Source: Rouxiella chamberiensis (GTDB taxonomy: Bacteria > Pseudomonadota > Gammaproteobacteria > Enterobacterales > Enterobacteriaceae). Taken from it: a stretch of DNA of 64,000 nucleotides. Within the stretch, counting starts at the first letter, position 1, and each line of letters starts with the position of its first letter. The DNA lies in assembly GCF_026967475.1 (NCBI RefSeq), contig NZ_CP114058.1, forward strand, positions 3,720,001 to 3,784,000. Reading direction: 5' to 3'. A program made the position numbers and the translations under genes. Below the pieces are notes generated by a model, which saw nothing but the letters and a program-made list of their open reading frames with translations, did no database searches and had not been told where the DNA came from. This document shows, in pieces, positions 53,223-61,662 of this stretch.

Positions 53223-54085
53223 TTCAGCGGTTCCGCCATGTCGGAAACCCACGCGTCGAGTTTGGCAAAGGTTGGTTTACAGTCCAGCGGCAGCATTTTG
53301 CGGCCCGCATCCACGGCCAGCAGATTGGGTTTTCCGGCCAGATGATTCACCAGAACCATGCGCACACATTCAAAAAAGGCGATGGTTTTCTTGGTGCGCT
53401 GCTCCATGGCATTGGCCATCGGATCCATAAAGCAGTAACACAGGAATACGCCCAGAAACGTCCCGACCAGCGCGGCAGCGACCTTTATGCCGACCAGAAT
53501 GATTGAACCATCAATCGATTGCATGGTGATAATGATGCCCAGAACAGCGGCACAAATACCAAAGCCCGGCATGGCCTCACCCGTTCTTTGCAGCGATCGG
53601 GAGGGCGTCAGGAGTTCATCTTCAACCGCAATCAACTCCTGCTCAAGGATCCCTTCAAGTTCGTGCTGATTGATTTTCCCCATCGCCATCAGACGAAAAT
53701 TATCGGAAATAAAGGTCACCAGCGCTTCCTGCTCCAGAATTAAGGGGTATTTTCTAAAGAGTGAACTGTCAGCGGGTATTTCAATATGCTCGTCAAGCAT
53801 TTTAAGGCCGCCAATCTGTACCAGTTCGAGTAATTCATAGAGCAGCATTAATAACTGCTTTTGAAACTCGACGGTGTATTCGTTTTTTCTGATAACCCCG
53901 CGCATCTGGCGGCCAATTTCTCTCAATACATAGCGAGAATTGGCAAGCACCATCGCGCCGATGCCGCTGCCCAGAATAATGATGATTTCACCAGGTTGCC
54001 AAAAGGAAATAAGATGGCCGCCAGACAGAATAAATCCTCCCGTGACACACAGCATAATGATGAGAATACCGATGATTTTTTGCAT
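53219..54085 (-). CDS. lafT: LafT, lateral flagellar motor protein (MotA-like)
   Basis: A 288-residue MotA-family stator subunit. TM1 is MQKIIGILIIMLCVTGGFIL and TM2 is IIIILGSGIGAMVLANSR. A cytoplasmic torque loop (FQKQLLMLLYELLELVQIGGLKML) with charged residues follows. TM3/TM4 are GEAMPGFGICAAVLGIIITM and LVGIKVAAALVGTFLGVFLCYC, where the conserved Pro near TM3 is seen in AMPGFG. Proton-driven by resemblance. It overlaps lafU by 4 bp and follows lafS closely. Confidence 0.94.
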   Translation of the reverse strand: MQKIIGILIIMLCVTGGFILSGGHLISFWQPGEIIIILGSGIGAMVLANSRYVLREIGRQMRGVIRKNEYTVEFQKQLLMLLYELLELVQIGGLKMLDEHIEIPADSSLFRKYPLILEQEALVTFISDNFRLMAMGKINQHELEGILEQELIAVEDELLTPSRSLQRTGEAMPGFGICAAVLGIIITMQSIDGSIILVGIKVAAALVGTFLGVFLCYCFMDPMANAMEQRTKKTIAFFECVRMVLVNHLAGKPNLLAVDAGRKMLPLDCKPTFAKLDAWVSDMAEPLK

Positions 54086-54087
54086 GT

Positions 54088-54787
54088 TTAGTTCTCGTTG
54101 TTATAGAAAAGCTTTATTTTTTCAGTGATTTTTTTATTAAGCTGACAGACACGGGCTTCCGTCAGCTCGAGGGTCAGGGCAATTTCTTTCAAACTCATGT
54201 CGTGCTGGTAATACAGCGACAAAATGATCTGTTCGCGTTTGTCGAGGGTGGCAAGCGCATGTTTCATGCTGTCTTGCAGAATAAATTTCTCTTCCAGCCC
54301 TCTGCTTTGCAGCGTGTCCGTGGGGGTGCCCAGAGAAAGAAGTTCATCCAGACTCTGCATCTCGCGGGCGCTGTCCAGCAGCAAATATTGCTGATATTCC
54401 TGCGCAGTCAGATCAAGCTGCGTCGTTATTTCATGGGCCGTTGGCTCGCGGCCAAGCTGACGCGCCAAGGCTCGGACGGCATCGTTGAGTTTGTGCGTTT
54501 TTTGCCGCAACCGGCGGGGCCGCCAGTCGTTTTCGCGCAACTCATCCAGAATGGCACCCCGGATTCTTAATTTTGCATAGCTGCCGAATTGCCCGTCGGG
54601 GCGACCATAACGCCTGATGGCCTCCAGTAACCCCATCAAGGCGATTTGTTCTATGTCCTGAATATCCAGCGCGCAACTGGCCTGTAAAGCCAATTGCCTG
54701 ACGATTTTTTTGACCAGCGGCAAATAGGCGAGAAACGGCGTCGCTCTCTTCTTTTTCGGTTAATGTAGAGGCGGGCGTTGTTTCCAT
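54088..54787 (-). CDS. lafS: LafS, lateral flagellar sigma-28-like factor (frameshifted)
   Basis: A FliA-family sigma factor of about 233 residues that directs late lateral-flagellar promoters. Region 2 is YLPLVKKIVRQLALQASCALDIQDIEQIALMGLLEAIRRYGRPDGQFGSYAKLRIRGAILDELRENDW. Region 4 is ALATLDKREQIILSLYYQHDMSLKEIALTLELTEARVCQLNKKI. The first 15 codons from ATG 54787 are in another frame. One extra (or two missing) base in the GAGAG stretch near 54744-54750 joins METTPASTLTEKEE to ATPFLAYLPLVKK. Without repair the protein would start at a TTG inside region 2. Confidence 0.87.
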
Positions 54788-54797
54788 AATGTTAATA

Positions 54798-55264
54798 TCA
54801 TTGGAAGACGATTTTACTGATAATGACATTTTCAAACGGCACCTGAATATTCATCGTCTGTAAATCGCGTTGATAGGCTTCCATTAATCGTCTGCGTAAC
54901 TCGGGGATCGGTAAATTATGAATTTCCTGAAAGTCTGCGTTGGACAATAAATTTACGGTCGAGCTTCTGACGGCCGGTAAATCTTCCATCGTCAACGTCT
55001 TGTTTTTCGGCGTGGTGGTCGACAGCGCCAGCTCGAGTAATACGTAGCGCTCACGTCCTTCATAATTTTTTAAATTAATAACGATATTTTTAACTTCGAC
55101 GAAACTGGTTTTATAGGGCGTATCGCGATTAAAGAACAAGGGCGCTGCCTTGGCATTATTGTTGTCATTCAGTAAATATCTTTGGGAGAAGATCAACATT
55201 ATGGCGACCAGAGCGGCCGTCAATAATGAAAACAGCACCCCCAAAATAAACTCTTCGTTTTCAT
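54798..55264 (-). CDS. lafF: LafF, FliL-like basal-body protein (frameshifted near the start)
   Basis: A FliL-type inner-membrane protein of about 155 residues that supports stator function. ATG 55264, with AAGAG six bases upstream, gives MKTKSLFWG. One base is missing from the C5 run at 55238-55242 (plus strand); restored, the frame continues VLFSLLTAALVAIMLIFSQRYLL, the single TM. The periplasmic domain has FVEVKNIVINLKNYEGRERYVLLELAL and ends NIQVPFENVIISKIVFQ, as in FliL. It lies between lafE and lafS. Confidence 0.82.
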
Positions 55265-55273
55265 GATGGACTC

Positions 55274-56329
55274 TTAAATTGTCAGCAAGATACTGCCGTC
55301 GGAATCGGAGGTAGGATTTTCGTCGTCCAGCGCGCGGGCAATCACAATGTTTTCTGCCTGCGCGTGGGGTTTCTTCTGCGAATGCTGCTGTTGCATCGGT
55401 GGCTGCTGCTGGGAGGAAACCTGAACCTCCACCTGAACATTATGCTGGAGCAGATTCTGTCTCAATTCGTTGCTGGTCTGCTGCAAGGCGCGGTACACAT
55501 CCTGCTGTCCGGCATTGATCTGCACACTCAATTTTCCGGCTTCGAAATGCAGGGAGATATCGATTTTTCCCATCTCTGCCGGATAAAGCTTGATGGAGGC
55601 GTGCTGAACATGATTATCAATCTGGAGTTTGAGCCGTTCGCCCAGCGCGTTTCCCAGCTGTTGCGCCAGCGACTCGCCGTTGCCGTGCAGTGTCAGCCGC
55701 ACGTCTGCCGTCGGCGCAGGTATGGAATCTGCGGCGGACGTCGGCAAAAGAGGTGACGTCGAGCCAACGGCGTTCAACGCCTCGCCCCACGGCGCGTGTA
55801 CCCCTTCAGACTCGCCCGCACGCGGCTTGGCGGGCAAAGGGAGGTCAGGCAGTGAAGCCAGAACCGGCACGCAGGAGGAGGCTTTCGGCTGCATTGCCGC
55901 CGGAGGGACATCGGCTTGCACACCGCTCTCGTTTTTCGACAAAGGCAGCGCGACAAGACCCGGAGATAAAACGATTGGGCGAGGGGCAACGGCTGCGTCA
56001 ACCTGAACCGGCGCAACAACGAAAGCGGCGGCGGGCTGCACAACGGGAAGAGACGTGGGCAGTAGCAGGGCATCCAGCCACTGCTGGTTAACCCCTTCTC
56101 CATGCGGCGTTTTTTTGTCGCCCTCGTCGAGCGGCGCTTGCTGTCTGTCGTCTTTGACCACCGGCAGCGTCGGAGCATTTTTCCGGGGCGCTGCGCCCGT
56201 GGCGGCCAGCAGTTGCACAATAAAGGGCAGCGTATCTGCGGGCGTTTCAGCGGTTGGCGCGAGCGGAACGGGCAGAATAGCGGATGGGATCGGCGTAGGC
56301 AGGCCGGACGTGATGCTGATTGCCGTCAT
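55274..56329 (-). CDS. lafE: LafE, lateral flagellar hook-length control protein (FliK-like)
   Basis: A 351-residue FliK-type ruler. A long Pro/Ala/Val-rich disordered region (1-230) precedes the C-terminal switch domain LGERLKLQIDNHVQHASIKLYPAEMGKIDISLHFEAGKLSVQINAGQQDVYRALQQTSNELRQNLLQHNV, the conserved Flg_hook domain. The tail is Gln/His-rich. Start ATG 56329 follows AAGGAGG inside the lafD stop region. Exported by the lateral type III apparatus to stop hook growth. Confidence 0.9.
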   Translation of the reverse strand: MTAISITSGLPTPIPSAILPVPLAPTAETPADTLPFIVQLLAATGAAPRKNAPTLPVVKDDRQQAPLDEGDKKTPHGEGVNQQWLDALLLPTSLPVVQPAAAFVVAPVQVDAAVAPRPIVLSPGLVALPLSKNESGVQADVPPAAMQPKASSCVPVLASLPDLPLPAKPRAGESEGVHAPWGEALNAVGSTSPLLPTSAADSIPAPTADVRLTLHGNGESLAQQLGNALGERLKLQIDNHVQHASIKLYPAEMGKIDISLHFEAGKLSVQINAGQQDVYRALQQTSNELRQNLLQHNVQVEVQVSSQQQPPMQQQHSQKKPHAQAENIVIARALDDENPTSDSDGSILLTI

Positions 56330-56330
56330 G

Positions 56331-56633
56331 TTATCCCTCCTTGTGCGCTGACACGCTGGCGTAGGCGTCAGTGCCTTCGTGGTAGGCGCAGTGCATTTTC
56401 AGCGCGGCATCGAGTTGCCGACTGTGACTGCGACAGCGCGCCAGCAGCGCCTCGAAAGCCTGCCGCAATGGCAGCAACGCCTGTTTGATGTCAGCGGCTG
56501 GCGGCAATGCGTTGATCCGCGCTATCAAGTTTTCGACATCGCGATTGACCTGCTCGAGCGCCTCGGGACTGTCCTCTGCGCTCATCTGTTGCAGTACCTG
56601 CGTCAGAATCCGGATAGCGTTGACTTCATCCAT
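56331..56633 (-). CDS. lafD: LafD, FliT-like flagellar chaperone
   Basis: A 100-residue mostly helical protein at the lafD position. ATG 56633 (MDEVNAIRILTQVLQQMSAE) overlaps the lafC end by 8 bp; the longer opening upstream reads antisense-like low-complexity in the lafC frame. Helices with leucine heptads (ALEQVNRDVENLIARINAL, LLPLRQAFEALLARCRS) fit a small export chaperone. Sequence similarity to FliT is weak, so the function rests on gene order. Confidence 0.72.
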   Translation of the reverse strand: MDEVNAIRILTQVLQQMSAEDSPEALEQVNRDVENLIARINALPPAADIKQALLPLRQAFEALLARCRSHSRQLDAALKMHCAYHEGTDAYASVSAHKEG

Positions 56634-57021
56634 CGTGGCGGTCCATGGCATGCCAGCCCTGACGAATGTTTTCCAGAATGGCGATAACCTCATCAAGCCC
56701 GTCGACGTCGAGCGTATGGCTGACGTCGTAAAGCCGATACACGCTGTAGTCATAAAGGCCCGCCAGATTGAGCACCAACTCGCCGCCTTTTTCATAGTCC
56801 AGCGAACTGGTGAGGCCGTTGAGAATATCGATACACTTGTTGATGCTCTGCCCTTTGCGCTCGTAGCGTTTCGCCACGATATGACTGCGCGCGCGCATCA
56901 GTTCGTCCATCAGCCCGTCGAACAGCATCAGCACCAGTTGGTGCGGCGTGGCGGCGGCGGCCCGCATCGCGACAATCGATTCCTGATAAAGCGTGGTGCC
57001 CTCGTGCGCATTACCGTACAT
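56626..57021 (-). CDS. lafC: LafC, lateral flagellin chaperone (FliS-like)
   Basis: A 131-residue four-helix FliS-family chaperone that keeps flagellin unpolymerised before export. The pattern ATPHQLVLMLFDGLMDELMRARSHI is the FliS signature. INKCIDILNGLTSSLDYEKGGELVLNLAGLYDYSVYRL follows. ATG 57021 has AGGAGG upstream. Located between lafB (FliD) and lafD. Confidence 0.94.
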   Translation of the reverse strand: MYGNAHEGTTLYQESIVAMRAAAATPHQLVLMLFDGLMDELMRARSHIVAKRYERKGQSINKCIDILNGLTSSLDYEKGGELVLNLAGLYDYSVYRLYDVSHTLDVDGLDEVIAILENIRQGWHAMDRHDG

Positions 57022-57045
57022 ACAGCCTCCTTGAATGCATTCCTG

Positions 57046-58335
57046 TTAGCCGAGCAGGCCCAGCGAGGAGAGCGTCTGATTCATTTTGCTCATCGTGGCC
57101 TGTAGACGGGAGTATTGAGCCAGGTAGCGGTCGTAGGTGTCCTGATAACGTTTATCGTTGGACTCCTTGCTTTTTGTCAGCTCGAGCTGGTCACGATCGA
57201 TACTGTCCTGACGACGCTTGAAAGAGCCGGTTGCCTTGCTCAAATAGGGGTCCAATGACTTGTCCAGCTTCTTGATTAGGCCGTCTTTGCCGTTGAAAAG
57301 CGCCGTTAACGCTTTGGGATCTTTTCTCAGGATGCTGTCCAGCTTTTCGCTGTCGATCACCAAATGGCCGGTTTTATCCGCCGTAATCCCGAAGTCGGTA
57401 ATGTTTTTGCCGCCTATCGAACTGCGCAGCAGATTTTTCAGATTTCGGTCGATGGAAACAATGTCGGCGTCGCTTGCGAAAATGCCGCGCTGCGCGGTCT
57501 TGGAACCGATAACGGTGGTGGCATTGAGGGAATCATCCAGCTTGTTGTAGGCATCCACGAACTTTTGCACCTGATCGCGGGACGATTTTGCATCCGTATC
57601 AATCTTGATATTCAGCGGTGCGCCGTTGGTTGTGATTTTATCGAGTTCAACCGTGACGCCATCGATCACATTTTCAATGGTGTTGCTGCTGCTTGAGCCG
57701 TGCTTGCCGTTAAAGGTGTATTTGGCGTCTTTGGCCACCTGAAGCCATGTGTAGGAGGCGCCTGCGGGCAGCCCGGACAGCGAAAGGGAATTTTCGACGC
57801 CGGTATGGTCGGTGCTTATCATCAACGACACCTGACCGTTCATTCTCACCAGTGAAGCCGTAATGGCTGGCGAATCTTTCGCGCCGCTGTTGATCGCTTT
57901 TTGTACATCGGCCAGCGAATTCATTTTCGACATGTCGATAGCCAGTTTCTGCTTGCCTACCGTCAGCACCATTGTGCCCTGCGCCTTTTTGACCGCGGCA
58001 TCGTCGAGATGGGTAAGTTCGGCCTGACTTCTGCTGGCAAGCTGAACGATTTCAATGTCATAACTGCCTTTTACTGCCGTCGAATTGGCGGTAACGGTGG
58101 CGACGTGCTCTTCGCTGCGGGTCACCTGATTTCTCAGAAGACCGTCGTTTTTATGGTCCAGCGCACTCAGCGAGGTACGAAAACGGTTCATTTCGGTCGA
58201 CAGGGCGGTAAGCGATTTTTGCTGCGCGTCGAGCGTTTTTCCCTGTCTGGCGACTCTGTCGTCGAGCGATTTCACGGCGGCGGCGGCCATGGTGGTGGCA
58301 ATCTTTGTCGGATCGATACTGCTTGCGTCAAACAT
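57046..58335 (-). CDS. lafB: LafB, lateral flagellar cap protein (FliD-like)
   Basis: A 429-residue HAP2 filament cap. The N-terminal domain includes VARQGKTLDAQQKSLTALSTEMNRFRTSLSALD. The middle FliD D2-D3 segment has NTIENVIDGVTVELDKIT. The coiled-coil C-terminus is RRQDSIDRDQLELTKSKESNDKRYQDTYDRYLAQYSRLQATMSKMNQTLSSLGLLG, with the usual L-rich end. ATG 58335 follows AGGAG. Folds exported flagellin at the filament tip. Confidence 0.94.
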   Translation of the reverse strand: MFDASSIDPTKIATTMAAAAVKSLDDRVARQGKTLDAQQKSLTALSTEMNRFRTSLSALDHKNDGLLRNQVTRSEEHVATVTANSTAVKGSYDIEIVQLASRSQAELTHLDDAAVKKAQGTMVLTVGKQKLAIDMSKMNSLADVQKAINSGAKDSPAITASLVRMNGQVSLMISTDHTGVENSLSLSGLPAGASYTWLQVAKDAKYTFNGKHGSSSSNTIENVIDGVTVELDKITTNGAPLNIKIDTDAKSSRDQVQKFVDAYNKLDDSLNATTVIGSKTAQRGIFASDADIVSIDRNLKNLLRSSIGGKNITDFGITADKTGHLVIDSEKLDSILRKDPKALTALFNGKDGLIKKLDKSLDPYLSKATGSFKRRQDSIDRDQLELTKSKESNDKRYQDTYDRYLAQYSRLQATMSKMNQTLSSLGLLG

Positions 58336-58485
58336 GATGATTCTCCTGGCTTATGCACACACGCGTTAGGATTAGCAATCCGCGTGCCAGCTATTAATTG
58401 CAATAAAAACATAGAGATAAATTACATCGCGGAAGCGGGGTTCCGCTTTCGGCTCCTTCGGCGGAAGGGATGGCGACAGACAAAA

Positions 58486-58505
58486 ACACCGCCCGCAGGC
58501 GGTGT
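58486..58505 (-). terminator. Terminator of the flagellin gene lafA
   Basis: ACACCGCC and GGCGGTGT form an 8-bp stem with a 4-nt loop; read leftward it is followed by TTTTTG. It lies 18 bp after the lafA stop, which separates the abundant flagellin transcript from lafB. Confidence 0.75.
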
Positions 58506-58523
58506 GGCGGCTCGCGAAGGGGA

Positions 58524-59552
58524 TTAACCCTGTAGCAGCGCGGAAACCATCTGTGACATGCTGTTTGACTGTTTCAACATGGTCATACTGGTCTGCGACA
58601 GCATCTGCTGGCGGGTCATGTTCGAGGCTTCGGTGGAGTAATCGACGTCGCGGATATTGCCCAGCGCCTGACGGGTATTGTCCTGCATGGTGGTGATGTT
58701 GGCATCGGTGTGGCTCAGACGGTTGATGGAGGCGCCCAGTTTGGAGCGGATACCGCCCACTTTTTCCATCGCCTTAGACAGTTCGGTCATCGCTTCCTGA
58801 GACGGTTTCACGAAATCACCCACAACCGCCGCGCTCGTCGCGGTGGCAGGAACGGCACCATCGCCCACATTCAGAGTTAATTTATCGAATCCGTCCATCG
58901 CGGTTTGCAGGGTTTTGAGATCGTCACTGATATTGACGTTAAGCGTTTCCCCGGTGCTGTCGCCAATCTGGAAGTTCATACCGGCTTTATCGGCGAATTT
59001 ACCTGCGGCTACGGGATCTTTACCGGCAACAGCTACAACAGCGGGCACGCCCGAGACCGTTACTTTGCCTGATCCATCTCTGACCTCTGCTATAGCTGAA
59101 GCGCCTTTAACGGCGTGAACACCTGCTTTTTCCGTAGTCATCAGCTTTTCGCCACCAAAGCTGGTGTTACTCATGATATTTTTCAGCTCACCGTTCAGCT
59201 GGGTAAACTCGGCGTGCAGCGCATCGTGATCCGTCTGCGAAGCCGTGCCGTTGGCAGATTCGGTCGCCAGGTCTTTCATACGGCCCATGATGCTGGTGAG
59301 TTCGTTAAAGCCGCCTTCTGCGGTTTGCAGCAACGAGGTCGCATTGCTGATATTTTTTCGCGCAACGGTCATACCATCCACCTGGCTTTGCAGGCGGCTG
59401 GCAATCTGCATACCGGCTGCATCATCTGCTGCGGTATTGATGCGCTTGCCGGTGCCCAGACGTTGCATGGATGTGTTCAGCAGCGCATTGGAACGGTTCA
59501 ACGCGTTGTTGGCGGTCATTGCAGAAGCATTGGTAAAAATTGATAAACCCAT
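58524..59552 (-). CDS. lafA: LafA, lateral flagellin
   Basis: A 342-residue flagellin. ATG 59552 (MGLSIFTNASAMTANNALNRS) follows GGGGA; an upstream in-frame opening has no binding site. The conserved N-terminal D0/D1 has LNTSMQRLGTGKRINTAADDAAGMQIASRLQSQV. The middle (about 150-240) is short, Ala/Val/Gly-rich and variable. C-terminal D1/D0 has LGASINRLSHTDANITTMQDNTRQALGNIRDVDYSTEASNMTRQQMLSQTSMTMLKQSNSMSQMVSALLQG. Major lateral filament subunit with a compact surface domain. Confidence 0.95.
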   Translation of the reverse strand: MGLSIFTNASAMTANNALNRSNALLNTSMQRLGTGKRINTAADDAAGMQIASRLQSQVDGMTVARKNISNATSLLQTAEGGFNELTSIMGRMKDLATESANGTASQTDHDALHAEFTQLNGELKNIMSNTSFGGEKLMTTEKAGVHAVKGASAIAEVRDGSGKVTVSGVPAVVAVAGKDPVAAGKFADKAGMNFQIGDSTGETLNVNISDDLKTLQTAMDGFDKLTLNVGDGAVPATATSAAVVGDFVKPSQEAMTELSKAMEKVGGIRSKLGASINRLSHTDANITTMQDNTRQALGNIRDVDYSTEASNMTRQQMLSQTSMTMLKQSNSMSQMVSALLQG

Positions 59553-59570
59553 GATGTAAATCCCCTGTTG

Positions 59571-59589
59571 AAGGCTATCGATTAGCCTT
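59571..59589 (-). promoter_or_regulatory. Inverted repeat in the lafA leader
   Basis: AAGGCTA (59571-59577) and TAGCCTT (59583-59589) form a perfect 7-bp stem with a 5-nt loop, 19 bp upstream of the lafA ATG and just before its ribosome-binding site. On the minus strand the loop region reads ATCGATAG, which partly resembles a sigma-28 -10 (GCCGATAA). It may be a leader hairpin or part of the LafS promoter. Confidence 0.45.
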
Positions 59590-59693
59590 CTTGTTTTGGT
59601 ATCTGGATAAAACGACACAGGGGACGAAAAAATTAAATGCGGTGACGATTAAATGCAAAAAAGGCGGAGAGAGGCGGTCAGGCAGGCGCGACC

Positions 59694-60716
59694 TTAGCCG
59701 CGCAGCAAGTTTTTAACGGTGGTAGGGCGAGCGTTGGCCTGCCCGTTCAACGCCTGCGACAGCGTGGAAAAATGCGCGGCCGCCTCGGCCAGACGGTTGC
59801 CCAGTCGAGAAGAAGCCAGAAGCGCCGACCCTTGATCCTTAAACGTCTCCATGCCGTTGAGGGTAGAGCGGATCTGCTCCCTGTTCAGGGCAAGCTGTTC
59901 CCGCTGCCCGCTGATATGTTCCAGAGCCTGATGCAGCGTCTTCAGTTGCGCCCGAGCCTGCTGCGGATGAGCTATCAGCGGTTTCAGGCTGTCTTGCAAG
60001 GTGGCGTCCGGCACGGGATCAAGCGCCGTAAACCGTTCGGCGGTAAAGCGTTTTCCCTCGCCGCGCACGGCCAAACGATCGCGAACGCGCGGCCAGCTCT
60101 CTTCACTCACCGAAAAGGTGACGGCGTGCTGCGTATCGCCATGCGTGGCGATGCCCAACCGACCCAGACATTGACGCATCGGGCGTAAACGCTGCTGTGG
60201 CTCGCCCTCGGCGGGTAAAGTGCACGCCGCCATATCCTGCCCCTCATTCGAAAGAGAAAAGATAAGGGTTTCTGCCTGCGGGTTGTTCAGCAGAGTTTCG
60301 GCCGCCGCCAGTCGAAAACCGACCTGCGGCGGCGCGGTAAGCGTGACTCGCAATGCGCGGTCCACGCTATGACCCGACAGCGCGGGACGGTTGTCCAGCA
60401 GCCTCGTCAACTGCTGCGCCTGCCGGATGATTTCCGGCGACGTACCGTGATTGATGGTGTGGCGCAGGGTGACAATGCCACTTTCCGCGCGGCCAAGGAA
60501 ATCATCGGCCTGCTGCACGGCGGTGACCTGGCGATTGAATTCCACGTTGTAACGCAGCGGTCGGCTGGAGATAAGCAGCGGATCGGGAAAATCCAGCCCC
60601 TGAATCCTGTGCGCCGTGTCCGTGCCTTGTACGGCGGTTGCCGCGTTGACGGAGCGGCGTTGAGGCGGCGTCGGCGCAAGGCTGGACGCTTTATGGCGAG
60701 TGATTCCAACCTGCAT
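59694..60716 (-). CDS. lafW: LafW, lateral flagellar hook-associated protein (putative)
   Basis: A 340-residue protein between lfgL and lafA, the position of lafW in Flag-2 clusters. No signal peptide. The central part has LRYNVEFNRQVTAVQQADDFLGRAESGIVTLRHTI, a flagellar-junction-like coiled segment. The C-terminal ends in HISGQREQLALNREQIRSTLNGMETFKDQGSALLASSRLGNRLAEAAAHFSTLSQALNGQANARPTTVKNLLRG, which resembles flagellin/HAP terminal helices. Function is inferred from order; similarity to characterised proteins is low. Confidence 0.72.
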   Translation of the reverse strand: MQVGITRHKASSLAPTPPQRRSVNAATAVQGTDTAHRIQGLDFPDPLLISSRPLRYNVEFNRQVTAVQQADDFLGRAESGIVTLRHTINHGTSPEIIRQAQQLTRLLDNRPALSGHSVDRALRVTLTAPPQVGFRLAAAETLLNNPQAETLIFSLSNEGQDMAACTLPAEGEPQQRLRPMRQCLGRLGIATHGDTQHAVTFSVSEESWPRVRDRLAVRGEGKRFTAERFTALDPVPDATLQDSLKPLIAHPQQARAQLKTLHQALEHISGQREQLALNREQIRSTLNGMETFKDQGSALLASSRLGNRLAEAAAHFSTLSQALNGQANARPTTVKNLLRG

Positions 60717-60719
60717 CGT

Positions 60720-61641
60720 TTAGTCCATGTAATTAAAGAGAGAAAGCTGACTTATCTTCATGTAGGTCATTTCGCTGGCCTGAATCGACATTTTATACAG
60801 GTTGATATCGCCGTTGGCCTGCACGCTGTCGGTATTGACCAGATCTTCGATAGCGAGTTTGCCGAACCGTGGCGATATCGGTGTGCGCATCGTCGAGTTG
60901 CGTCAGGCGGTTCTGGCGAATCCCCAGGTCAGTGAGCTTGCCGCCCAGATTCTTGGCGCACTGATCCACAAGCACGATTTGTGCGTTGATATCGCTCAGA
61001 CAGCCCGACACCGTTTGTTTGGGCAATTTCATTTTCTGGCTAAGAGCCGCCAACGTATTCAGCACATCGAGAGTGCTGCCGCTTTTGGAAAACGCGTCGC
61101 CCATCAGCGTGTTTTCGGCGATGTTGATGCCGTTCGCCACGGTGCTGACGCGCTGTTCCTCATTGCCGTTGTAGTAATAACGCCCCGTTTGGGGGTCCAG
61201 AATCACCGCCTGATGATCGGTCATCGTGCCTGCGAACATGGCGTGGCCGTCTTCATTTTTCTGATTCAGCGAGGCGACAATGGCCTCGATTTTCCCGTCG
61301 ATGGTCTGTGAAAGGCTTTTGAGATCGACGGTGGAATTGGTGCTGTTGGCGGCACTCACCAGATCGCCGTGAATCAGGTCGGTTTGCGACAAAATGGCGC
61401 TGACCTGCGTCTCCTGCTGTGAGAAGCTGGTGGAAATGCGTTTGATATTGCTCTGATACTGGCTGATTTCGCGGCTTTCGCGCTGAAGATTGATGAGCTG
61501 CGCGCTGACAATAGGGTCATCCGAGGGCTGATTGATTTTCCTGCCGGACGAGACCTGTTCCTGCAAATTATAAATGGCGTTGCCGCTCCTCTCGAGCGAC
61601 TGATTCATAAGCGAGGGAAGATACAGACTGCTGACTCTCAT
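60720..61641 (-). CDS. lfgL: LfgL, lateral hook-filament junction protein 2 (FlgL/HAP3; frameshifted)
   Basis: About 306 residues. The N-terminus MRVSSLYLPSLMNQSLERSGNAIYNLQEQVSSGRKINQPSDDPI is the FlgL signature. GHAMFAGTMTD and DPQTGRYYYNG follow. One extra base in the TTT run at 60858-60860 breaks the end. Removing it gives LAIEDLVNTDSVQANGDIN and then YKMSIQASEMTYMKISQLSLFNYMD, the normal FlgL C-terminal helix, with the stop at 60720. ATG 61641 follows AAGGA. lafW starts 3 bp after it. Confidence 0.88.
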
Positions 61642-61662
61642 ATTGATTCCTTAAAAAGGCGA

